Shown: piece after piece, positions 1 to 5,762 of the stretch
Layout: every line of letters begins with the position of its first letter
How positions within the stretch are numbered: position 1 is the stretch's first letter
Source: Bacteroidales bacterium
GTDB taxonomy: Bacteria; Bacteroidota; Bacteroidia; Bacteroidales; WCHB1-69
Assembly: GCA_012518765.1 (NCBI GenBank)
Contig: JAAYRN010000172.1
Location: 1 to 5,762, forward strand
Length of the DNA stretch: 5,762 bases
Direction of reading: 5' to 3'
Position numbers and translations under genes: made by a program
The notes under the pieces: generated by a model
What the model was told of the DNA's origin: nothing
Databases searched by the model: none
What the model saw: only the letters and a program-made list of their open reading frames with translations

Positions 1-18
1 TCTCAAAAAAAAGTACTG

Positions 19-26
19 CAAAAATA
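19..26 (-). promoter_or_regulatory. Possible Bacteroidota -7 box (TATTTTTG)
   Basis: Read on the minus strand, this octamer fits the TAnnTTTG consensus of the -7 element used by the primary sigma factor of Bacteroidota, and it is followed by CAGTAC. It would drive a gene left of the window. The upstream TTG (42-44) is only 15 bases away, shorter than the usual spacing of about 19, so the -33 element is poor. In DNA this AT-rich such a match can easily occur by chance. Confidence 0.3.
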
Positions 27-88
27 ACAAATTTTACAATACAATTTTCGAAAGAGAGAAAATTTAGCATTTATTTAGTCCTGCCCTA

Positions 89-96
89 CAAAGCTA
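89..96 (-). promoter_or_regulatory. Possible Bacteroidota -7 box (TAGCTTTG)
   Basis: Read on the minus strand, the sequence TAGCTTTG matches TAnnTTTG exactly. No clear TTG-type -33 element lies at the expected distance; only a T-run (117-120) is near it. If functional, it would start a transcript leading leftwards out of the window with a leader of at least 80 bases. It is an alternative to, or a tandem partner of, the box at 19-26. Confidence 0.25.
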
Positions 97-164
97 ATTT
101 ACATTGTTTGTGTAAGAAAATAAAATTGAAATTTATTCCGATAATACGCAATTTTTAAAGCATG

Positions 165-192
165 TCTATTAGTAATAATAGATTGATTTTTT
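165..192 (+). terminator. Weak AT-only hairpin followed by a T-run
   Basis: Positions 165-171 (TCTATTA) pair perfectly with 176-182 (TAATAGA) around a four-base loop. On the plus strand a run of six T follows at 187-192. The layout is that of an intrinsic terminator for plus-strand transcription, but the stem holds only one G-C pair and would be unstable. No plus-strand gene is confirmed upstream, so this is a low-confidence call. Confidence 0.15.
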
Positions 193-241
193 CATATAAC
201 ACAAAAAAATCATGTATAATAGGTAAATAAGTCTTTTTCTC

Positions 242-1177
242 CTACTCTTTTATTGTATTTCCATTACCTTGAGTTTTTTTCCACTGGCTAAAAATCACTC
301 CCGTAATTATCACCAACATTCCGAATAATTTGTTGATAGTCATTACTTCGTTAAGTAATAAAAAAGAAACGATGGCTGTGATTACAGGAATTAAATTGGT
401 AAACATATTGCTACGAATAATACCAATATGTTTGACTGCTACGGTATAAAAAATAAAAGCCAAGGTAGAACAAAACAGGGCAAGTATACACAAAGAACCC
501 CAGAGTTCTACTTGTGGAGATATGGTTGAGAATAAGGGTTCTACATTAAAATTTATGGAAGATGGAAACAGCATTGCCAAAGGGAATAAAATAAACAAGG
601 CAGAAGTGTTTTGTATGGCAACAATCCACGCTGGATGTATGTAGGTTGATATTTTTGAAAGAATCAAGCTATAACACACTGCCGAAAAAACGGATAAAAA
701 CAACAGCCATAATCCTGTAGTGTCTACCAAAAAACTCATGTTTTTGCCTATGACCATAAACATAACTCCCAAAAAAGACAGGGCAATTCCTAATACATTT
801 ATTTTCAATAATTTAACCTTGTAAACAAAAAAAACACTAAGGGCTGTAAATACGGGTATGGTAGAAATAATCAAAGCGGATACTGTGGGGCTTACACGCT
901 GTAAACCAAATGTTTCTCCTATAAAATACAGTACAGGTTCAAACAGAGCAAGCAAAACAATCATCTTTATGTCTTTGAATCGGATTTTGTGTTTTCTGTA
1001 AAACAGCAACACAATCATCCAAATAAAAGGAATAGAAATCAATAAGCGAAAAAATATGATAGTCAGGGGTTGCATGTACTGCAAAACAACTTTTGTAAAT
1101 ACAAAAGATATGCCCCAAAAAAACATAGAAAGCATTAAAAGTATGTATATACCTGTCAGGTTATTTTTTTCTTTCAT
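242..1177 (-). CDS. EamA/DMT-superfamily ten-helix transporter
   Basis: This is a 311-residue inner-membrane protein of the drug/metabolite transporter superfamily, with two EamA repeats of five helices each. Helices lie at about 9-28, 36-58, 71-90, 97-118, 124-143, 153-173, 181-203, 223-247, 254-275 and 280-298. Family signatures are visible: the WG-S/F-K pattern of helix 1 (residues 21-29), the SPTVSALIISTIPVFTAL segment (96-113) in repeat 1, and its counterpart around 255-278 (RSNMFTNLIPVITA, then LLNE) in repeat 2. The length is typical, and a short Lys-rich tail follows the last helix. The ATG lies five bases after the RNase H stop, with an A-rich leader and no Shine-Dalgarno site, so it is probably co-transcribed with that gene. 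Family members export amino acids, metabolites or drugs. The substrate cannot be read from the sequence, and a role with the upstream glycosyltransferases is speculative. Confidence 0.9.
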   Translation of the reverse strand: MKEKNNLTGIYILLMLSMFFWGISFVFTKVVLQYMQPLTIIFFRLLISIPFIWMIVLLFYRKHKIRFKDIKMIVLLALFEPVLYFIGETFGLQRVSPTVSALIISTIPVFTALSVFFVYKVKLLKINVLGIALSFLGVMFMVIGKNMSFLVDTTGLWLLFLSVFSAVCYSLILSKISTYIHPAWIVAIQNTSALFILFPLAMLFPSSINFNVEPLFSTISPQVELWGSLCILALFCSTLAFIFYTVAVKHIGIIRSNMFTNLIPVITAIVSFLLLNEVMTINKLFGMLVIITGVIFSQWKKTQGNGNTIKE

Positions 1178-1182
1178 GTTTT

Positions 1183-1806
1183 TTATTTTCTACCAAAATC
1201 TGCTGGTATTTCGCCCCATGTTTTTGTTTCCCATTTTAAAATTTTATTGAGATAGGTGTTTTCTTCCAACCAATTTTCTGCCCTTTTTACCAACATAAGT
1301 AATTCTGAATTAGTCTCATTGGGTTTCATTTTGCTACGTGATTTTTTTTGTTTCACCCATTTTATAGCCGTAACGCTGTCGGAATAAATGGGAATGGGTA
1401 TGTTGTGTTTTTTGCAATACGACAGGGCATGTACCAATGCCAAAAACTCCATTAAATTATTGGTTCCTTCTGGAAAAGGACCTTTGTAGAAAATGATTTT
1501 TTTACTTTCGGTATCTACGCCTCTGTATTCTGCTTCTTTGGTTTTTCCATTGCATGCACCATCTACTGAAATACTTGGAACAACAGGCTTTCCATACAAA
1601 GCCTCTAATATGGGTTGCATGGGACTTCGTTTGGGTCTTAAATACGTACTACTTCCTTTTTGAAAAGCCTCCTCAGCTTGCTCTAAGGTGGGAAATGCTT
1701 TGTATTGCGGCGATGGAAAACCCTCTACCTGCTGTTTGCAATTTTCCCATGTATCGTAAATTCCCTCTTGCCTACCCTTCCAAACTACATAAAACTTTTT
1801 AGCCAT
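1183..1806 (-). CDS. rnhA: Ribonuclease H (type 1) with N-terminal viroplasmin domain
   Basis: This 207-residue cytoplasmic enzyme should cleave the RNA strand of RNA-DNA hybrids, such as R-loops and primer remnants. Residues 3-50 form a caulimovirus viroplasmin-like domain (KKFYVVWKGR, GIYDTW, QVEGF, YKAF), the same small hybrid-binding fold found at the N-terminus of eukaryotic RNase H1. Residues 77-207 are the RNase H domain. The acidic catalytic set is complete: D82 (SVDGAC), E120 (NNLMEF), D143 (YSDS) and D203 (IPADFGRK). The WGEIPADFGRK ending is characteristic of this bacterial subgroup, so both ends are intact. The start is secure: the viroplasmin domain begins directly after the ATG, and an AAGGAG lies five bases upstream. 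It starts 20 bases after the glycosyltransferase stop. It has no obvious functional link to glycosylation and is probably a passenger in the transcription unit. Confidence 0.95.
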   Translation of the reverse strand: MAKKFYVVWKGRQEGIYDTWENCKQQVEGFPSPQYKAFPTLEQAEEAFQKGSSTYLRPKRSPMQPILEALYGKPVVPSISVDGACNGKTKEAEYRGVDTESKKIIFYKGPFPEGTNNLMEFLALVHALSYCKKHNIPIPIYSDSVTAIKWVKQKKSRSKMKPNETNSELLMLVKRAENWLEENTYLNKILKWETKTWGEIPADFGRK

Positions 1807-1811
1807 TTAAT

Positions 1812-1817
1812 CTCCTT
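1812..1817 (-). promoter_or_regulatory. Shine-Dalgarno site of the RNase H gene
   Basis: Read on the minus strand, AAGGAG stands five bases before the ATG at 1806. It lies in the 20-base gap after the preceding gene and fixes the RNase H start. It is notable because the other three starts visible here (1177, 4094, 5035) have A/T-rich leaders with no such motif, as is common in Bacteroidota. Confidence 0.65.
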
Positions 1818-1826
1818 GTTTCCCAA

Positions 1827-4094
1827 TTACATTCTTTCATACGCCTGCATATACTCTAAATAAAGGTCTTCCCTACCTCGATTTTTGTAACCTTCAGCCA
1901 AAACCATATAAAGTTTTTTTACGGCTTCGTGCTCACTCATTCCTTGCATTTGGTAAATTCTTACCAATTGTTGTGCTACATAATCATTGGCTTGTCCTAT
2001 TTCGACCAAAGCCATTAGCTCATTTTCTGCTCCCGCCAACAAACCCTTACGCATGTATAGTTGACTGGCTATCAGATGGGCTTGTAAACTTGTTGGATTG
2101 ATTGTTTTTAAAATATCACAGGTTTGCAATGCCAAATCCAGTTCATTTTTCTGTGTATAATAGTTTATTAAATAAGCATGCGAAACCTCGCTACGTGGGT
2201 CAAGGTTCAACATTTTATCTATGTATATTTTCGCTGAATCTGCCCTATTGGTATTTAAATATATTTCTATGACATTGAAGGCTGCCGCTTCGTTTGTAGG
2301 GTCTAATTCCACAGCCTTTTTTAAGTGGAAAAGTGCTGTATCGTATGGGTAATAGCTCGTCAGCTGATGCATATTAGAATCCAATCTTTCTTTTATTTGA
2401 TGTCCTATCATATCCGATTTATCGGTGCGTTTCAATATCAAACATATAGGTTTTCCGTCTACATCAATGGTATGTACCGTATTTTTAGGTGGGAAAAAAT
2501 TGCTTTTTTGCAAGGAAGGAGAAATTCCTGTTATGACAAAAATAGCGTAATCCCAATCTACATTACCTCTTTCGTACCAGCGAGTAAATCCTACCGAAAA
2601 GCGATTGGTATCCTTACGAAAATAATAATTTACGGATGCGGGATGCCAAGTAGCTACCATTATTTTCCCATCTTTTTCCTCGGCATTTGCTTTGATCCAC
2701 TCCGATGCTTCGCGGGTAGAGTGGTAGTAATAATCCATTTCGTAGTTTCCATACACTTTTTTAACTCCTCCTACCAATTCGTTGAAGTAAACATATTCGT
2801 AGGGATGATTTTTTACAATGTGAATAAAAGGATTGATTAACAAGACTAAAGGTAATGCAGTAAGTGCTATTTTGGCGTATTTGTTTTTCACTAAATCGAC
2901 CAAGGCACTAAAGCCCAATCCTGCTGTTACCACCATGGGTAAATAGGCAAACAATGAATGTCGCCAGCCACCGTATACATTTGCATTGGAATAAACTATC
3001 CAAAAAATTGGGAATACAAAAGAGAAATAAACAATGAAACTCGTAAATCGGTTTTCCTTTTTCAAGCCTCCTGCAAAAAGATACAACAAAGAACCCAATA
3101 TAACCGCAATGGGTATAGTCATCAATATATACTTCGGAGTATAATACCAAGGCAGTGCATCAGACCAAAATAGCTGTCCTTCAAAGTTTTGACGTATAGC
3201 CGTTGAAAATTTAGCCATGCCCGAAAAAGCTTCTTTCACATGGCTTATCGGACTTTCGATGGCATAGGGCCACATCAGCACCATCAATACATAAGCTACG
3301 ACAAAAATTCCTATGCCGTATTTCAGCATTTTTTTAAATAAAAAAGCAGTCGTTTGCTCCTTAGGTATGTTTGTTTTTATTTTCTTTTTCGCTACATTGC
3401 TTTTTTCTGATTTTTTATTTTCAATATGTTGACGTACAAGCCATATCAATGCAAACAACCCAAGGTAAGGAATTAATAATATACCCGGAACACGCACAGC
3501 CATAGCAAAGGCTATACTTATGATTAACATGATGACAGTCTTTCGCTTAGGCTTTGGAAACTCTTGGAGAAATACCGTAATATAGTATACTCCCATCATC
3601 ATGGCTGTGGCAAAAGAAACGTCTTTGATGTTATTGAATGAATGCCCTAAAAATCGAGGAGATAAAAACAAAAGTAAGGCTGTAAAAATAGCTGCTCTGC
3701 GCTGCCCACTGATTCGGAAAGCCATGAGCGATGCAAATAAAATTCCCAACCATCCAAAAATAGAATTTACTACGTGTCGCGTCATCATTACATCTTCTAT
3801 ACGAAACACTTGTGCAACAAATTCAGCTAAATTATCAATTACTTGACCATACAAAGGAAGATTCCAATATTCGGGATTTCCATTTTTCATAATGGTTGTA
3901 GATACTGCTGCCGTATCTTTTCCGAATGTTTTATAATAATTGAGTACATTGTTAGCCTGAGTAGCTTGCATTTCCTCGTCTCCATTCATACCAGCTCCTA
4001 CGCTCATAACTATCATAGCTATGAGTAAAATGGAGAAAAAAACTATTGCTTGAACTATTTTTTTATCTTTTAAGAAATCGAAATTTAAGCGCAT
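1827..4094 (-). CDS. GT39-like membrane glycosyltransferase with C-terminal TPR domain
   Basis: This 755-residue GT-C-fold protein probably transfers a sugar from a polyprenyl-phosphate donor to an acceptor on the periplasmic side. About eleven helices are visible (roughly 13-36, 108-127, 134-147, 157-177, 186-203, 204-220, 258-276, 321-341, 350-368, 380-398, 407-425). Positive charges fall on the predicted inner loops, including a Lys-rich loop at 221-257. The first outer loop carries the acidic pair D39-E40 (GDEE) expected at the active site. A second outer loop holds SPRFLGHSFNNIKD (145-158), and another holds the GGWRHSLF motif (375-382). After the last helix come HPYEYVYFNELVGG (430-443), a soluble segment to about 580, and TPR repeats: three exact 34-residue units at 601-634, 635-668 and 669-702, plus flanking helices. 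This topology places the TPRs in the periplasm. The gene starts 11 bases after the GtrB-like gene. Donor and acceptor are unknown. Confidence 0.88.
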   Translation of the reverse strand: MRLNFDFLKDKKIVQAIVFFSILLIAMIVMSVGAGMNGDEEMQATQANNVLNYYKTFGKDTAAVSTTIMKNGNPEYWNLPLYGQVIDNLAEFVAQVFRIEDVMMTRHVVNSIFGWLGILFASLMAFRISGQRRAAIFTALLLFLSPRFLGHSFNNIKDVSFATAMMMGVYYITVFLQEFPKPKRKTVIMLIISIAFAMAVRVPGILLIPYLGLFALIWLVRQHIENKKSEKSNVAKKKIKTNIPKEQTTAFLFKKMLKYGIGIFVVAYVLMVLMWPYAIESPISHVKEAFSGMAKFSTAIRQNFEGQLFWSDALPWYYTPKYILMTIPIAVILGSLLYLFAGGLKKENRFTSFIVYFSFVFPIFWIVYSNANVYGGWRHSLFAYLPMVVTAGLGFSALVDLVKNKYAKIALTALPLVLLINPFIHIVKNHPYEYVYFNELVGGVKKVYGNYEMDYYYHSTREASEWIKANAEEKDGKIMVATWHPASVNYYFRKDTNRFSVGFTRWYERGNVDWDYAIFVITGISPSLQKSNFFPPKNTVHTIDVDGKPICLILKRTDKSDMIGHQIKERLDSNMHQLTSYYPYDTALFHLKKAVELDPTNEAAAFNVIEIYLNTNRADSAKIYIDKMLNLDPRSEVSHAYLINYYTQKNELDLALQTCDILKTINPTSLQAHLIASQLYMRKGLLAGAENELMALVEIGQANDYVAQQLVRIYQMQGMSEHEAVKKLYMVLAEGYKNRGREDLYLEYMQAYERM

Positions 4095-4105
4095 ACATTT
4101 TTATA

Positions 4106-5035
4106 TTAAAAGTTTATTTTTTCGTCTACTATATATTCGGGTCTGTCTTTGGCTTCATCAAATAAATTTCCTATATACTGTCCAAGTACTCCGATAGTTA
4201 TCAGTTGTACTCCACCGAAAAATATAATTAAAATAATTAAAGTAGTCCATCCTGTTACTAAGCTGTAGGGATAAATTAGTTTGGTAATAAGGGCTACAAT
4301 TCCATAAAGAACGCCTATAAGTACCGAAATAAATCCTGTAAAAGTGGCTATTTTTAGGGGTTTTTTCGAGAAGTAAAACACTCCTATCATTGCAAACTTC
4401 AACATCTTTTTTAAGGGATATTTGGTTTCGCCAGCAAAACGTTCATCTCTGTCGTAATAACAAGGTAACTGTTTGTAACCCATCCAACTAATAATTCCTC
4501 GAATGTATTTGTTCTTTTCTTCCATGCGGTTGAAAATATCTATAATTTTACGGTCTATCAATCGAAAATCGCCTGTGTCTACGGGAAATTTCACATCGGA
4601 AAGATTGTTTAAAAATCGATAGAAATATTTGGCTGTTACCAATTTAAACCAATTTTCACCTTTTCGTTTTTTGCGAACTCCGTATACGACATTGGCTTGC
4701 TGTTCTTCCATTATTTTCAACATTTCGACTATGACCTCGGGAGGGTCTTGTAAGTCTGAATCGATAATAACGGCAGCATCGCCATTGCAATGATTAATGC
4801 CTGCTGTTACAGCACATTGATGTCCAAAATTACGAGAAAAATTTAATACTTTTACCTTTTCATCTTCTTGCGAAAGCTGATGTAAAATTTCATAGGTTTT
4901 ATCTCGACTACCATCGTTGATAAAAATTAATTCGTAAGTATGTTCTAAACCATCCATTACGCTTGTTAGGCGTTTGTAAGATTCTTGTATAACTAATTCC
5001 TCGTTGTAACAGGGAATGATAACGGATACTAACAT
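4106..5035 (-). CDS. GtrB/DPM1-like polyprenyl-phosphate glycosyltransferase (GT2)
   Basis: This 309-residue membrane-anchored family 2 glycosyltransferase should transfer a sugar from a nucleotide donor to undecaprenyl phosphate at the cytoplasmic face, making a lipid-linked sugar for extracytoplasmic transferases. The GT-A domain starts at once with VSVIIPCYNEE (3-13). It then shows NDGSRDKT (40-47), NFSRNFGHQCA (65-75), the metal-binding DSDLQDPPE (92-100), TGDFRLI (154-160) and RFAGETKYPLKKM (199-211), the last a variant of the usual R-x-x-G-x-S-K-Y with Thr for Ser. Two helices follow (about 228-252 and 262-287), and the protein ends with the typical GQYIGNLFDEAKDRPEYIV segment (285-303). 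Length and layout match bacterial GtrB/YfdH-type enzymes and are close to ArnC. The ATG lies five bases after the upstream stop and has no Shine-Dalgarno site. Glucose, mannose or another sugar is possible; the sequence does not decide. Confidence 0.93.
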   Translation of the reverse strand: MLVSVIIPCYNEELVIQESYKRLTSVMDGLEHTYELIFINDGSRDKTYEILHQLSQEDEKVKVLNFSRNFGHQCAVTAGINHCNGDAAVIIDSDLQDPPEVIVEMLKIMEEQQANVVYGVRKKRKGENWFKLVTAKYFYRFLNNLSDVKFPVDTGDFRLIDRKIIDIFNRMEEKNKYIRGIISWMGYKQLPCYYDRDERFAGETKYPLKKMLKFAMIGVFYFSKKPLKIATFTGFISVLIGVLYGIVALITKLIYPYSLVTGWTTLIILIIFFGGVQLITIGVLGQYIGNLFDEAKDRPEYIVDEKINF

Positions 5036-5040
5036 AGTTT

Positions 5041-5762
5041 TTATTTTTTATTAGTGAATGTAAAAATTATATTTCTTGCCACACAAAGCACCCACGACAT
5101 GGTGAATGCCAATGTTTTATCTAAAAATGAGAACTCAATAGTTCGTTCTTTGCTTAATTTTTTTCTAAATCTATGAAATACCTTAGCAGGCATCCATTTT
5201 GATTGGGCTGTATATGAATGTCTTGACACTCTAAATGAGAACAAAGGCTCTTTGAGTACATATAAATTTCCTTGTTTCAATATTTGTATATATAATTGTA
5301 AATCTACAATATACGTCAACTCTAAAGGTAGTTTGATTTTTCCTGCTCTTTGGATAGCTTTGGTTAAAAACAATACCGAGCCGGGTTCTCCGAAAATATT
5401 TGTCCCATGACGGAAACTTTTTCGTATAATTTTTTCTCCTTCGTACACTCTCATTTTACCGGGGAAACGTTTGATAAATAATTGTTTACCCTTTTCGTCT
5501 ATTACTTTTTTTTCAGAAGCAACCATTACAAGCTGTTGATTTTCATTGGATAAAAACACACTCACCTGTTTTTCAATAGCATCTTCTGTGATAATATCAT
5601 CGGCACATAACAGTTTTGTATATACGCCTTCTGCTTTCGATAGTACGATATTGAAATTTTCGACCATGCCATAATTTTCATTGTTTTGGTAGAGTCTAAT
5701 TCTTTCATCTTTAAATTGTTGTATTAATTCAAATGTATTATCTGTCGATTGATTGTCGCAAA
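5041..5762 (-). CDS. Family 2 glycosyltransferase, 5' end beyond the window
   Basis: This is a soluble GT-A-fold glycosyltransferase of which 239 C-terminal residues are visible. The reading frame stays open to the right edge. Counting from that edge, it shows the nucleotide-binding DNQSTDNT (2-9), a helix and RIRLYQNNENYGMVENFN (20-37), then the metal-binding CADD (52-55) in the usual DxD place. A GEP loop (124-126), the acceptor-side Asp in YIVDLQL (153) and an FRVSRHS segment (176-182) follow. The Met at 5667 is internal: starting there would remove the first conserved motif. By comparison with the family, about 35-40 residues are missing, giving a full length near 275-280. The tail carries a hydrophobic stretch (about 215-235) that may touch the membrane. 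It lies five bases before the GtrB-like gene and probably acts in the same glycan pathway, adding a sugar from a nucleotide donor in the cytoplasm. The substrate is unknown. Confidence 0.88.
   Translation of the reverse strand, partial: CDNQSTDNTFELIQQFKDERIRLYQNNENYGMVENFNIVLSKAEGVYTKLLCADDIITEDAIEKQVSVFLSNENQQLVMVASEKKVIDEKGKQLFIKRFPGKMRVYEGEKIIRKSFRHGTNIFGEPGSVLFLTKAIQRAGKIKLPLELTYIVDLQLYIQILKQGNLYVLKEPLFSFRVSRHSYTAQSKWMPAKVFHRFRKKLSKERTIEFSFLDKTLAFTMSWVLCVARNIIFTFTNKK

Larger units (their letters stand above)
1..241. other. AT-rich non-coding stretch downstream of the transporter gene
   Basis: This very AT-rich stretch follows the stop codon of the last gene of the minus-strand unit. I find no convincing gene in it. 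ATG-initiated frames on either strand are about 22 codons or shorter. One plus-strand frame has no stop from position 3 to the TAA at 156-158 (51 codons), but its translation has no Gly and no Asp and resembles no family I know, so I read it as chance. Two minus-strand TAnnTTTG-like boxes (19-26 and 89-96) suggest that the stretch may be the promoter region of a minus-strand gene to the left of the window. Two weak AT-only hairpins lie at 165-182 and 185-211. Confidence 0.6.

Noticed and set aside
185..211. Perfect 8-base inverted repeat (GATTTTTT / AAAAAATC) with an 11-base loop
   Set aside because: On both strands the T-run is in the left arm and the A-run in the right arm, with no T-tract after the stem, so it is not terminator-like. 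Such AT palindromes are expected by chance here.
183..220. sigma70-like TTGATT and TATAAT on the plus strand
   Set aside because: The spacer is 26 bases, far from 17, and the probable host uses TAnnTTTG-type promoters. No plus-strand gene follows.
1056..1250. Plus-strand frame bridging the junction of the transporter and RNase H genes
   Set aside because: It is antisense to the starts and ends of two well-supported genes and has no recognisable product.
1342..1349. Run of eight T in the RNase H gene as a possible phase-variation tract
   Set aside because: It encodes part of a Lys-rich loop (KKK near residues 153-155) in an intact gene. Similar runs are common in this AT-rich DNA, and RNase H is an unlikely phase-variable target.
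2325..2840. Plus-strand open frame of 171 codons inside the GT39-like gene
   Set aside because: It lies wholly antisense to a well-supported coding region with recognisable motifs, and its translation shows no family features. It is a shadow of the codon bias of the opposite strand.
2908..3150. Minus-strand 80-codon frame overlapping the GT39-like gene in another phase
   Set aside because: It falls within membrane-segment coding sequence of the real gene, has no recognisable motif, and would need complete overlap with it.
3601..4028. Two plus-strand open frames (3601-3846 and 3843-4028) antisense to the N-terminal part of the GT39-like gene
   Set aside because: Both are short, antisense to a conserved catalytic region, and carry no domain signature.

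Overview
The window is AT-rich DNA carrying five genes, all on the minus strand and packed head to tail. The gaps between them are 5, 11, 20 and 5 bases, so they look like one transcription unit read from right to left. The style suggests a Bacteroidota bacterium: strongly AT-biased codons, AT-rich leaders mostly without Shine-Dalgarno sites, TAnnTTTG-like promoter boxes, and a viroplasmin-type RNase H. This assignment is an inference, and I cannot name a genus.

Right to left, in order of transcription: (1) a family 2 glycosyltransferase whose N-terminus lies beyond the right edge (5041-5762); (2) a GtrB/DPM1-like polyprenyl-phosphate glycosyltransferase with two C-terminal membrane helices (4106-5035); (3) a large GT39-like membrane glycosyltransferase with a C-terminal TPR domain predicted to lie in the periplasm (1827-4094); (4) a ribonuclease H with an N-terminal viroplasmin domain (1183-1806), the only gene here with a clear Shine-Dalgarno site; (5) a ten-helix EamA/DMT-family transporter (242-1177). 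Positions 1-241 hold no convincing gene, only weak promoter-like and hairpin signals.

Genes 1-3 form a coherent cell-envelope glycosylation module. The soluble GT2 enzyme probably adds a sugar to a cytoplasmic acceptor. The GtrB-like enzyme probably loads a sugar onto undecaprenyl phosphate at the inner face of the membrane. The GT39-like enzyme probably uses such a lipid-linked sugar at the outer face. No dedicated GtrA-type flippase is visible. The RNase H and the transporter look like housekeeping or accessory genes sharing the transcript. I see no mobile element, CRISPR array, tRNA, rRNA or defence system, and no clear undescribed system. The most distinctive object is the membrane glycosyltransferase-TPR fusion beside its probable donor synthase.
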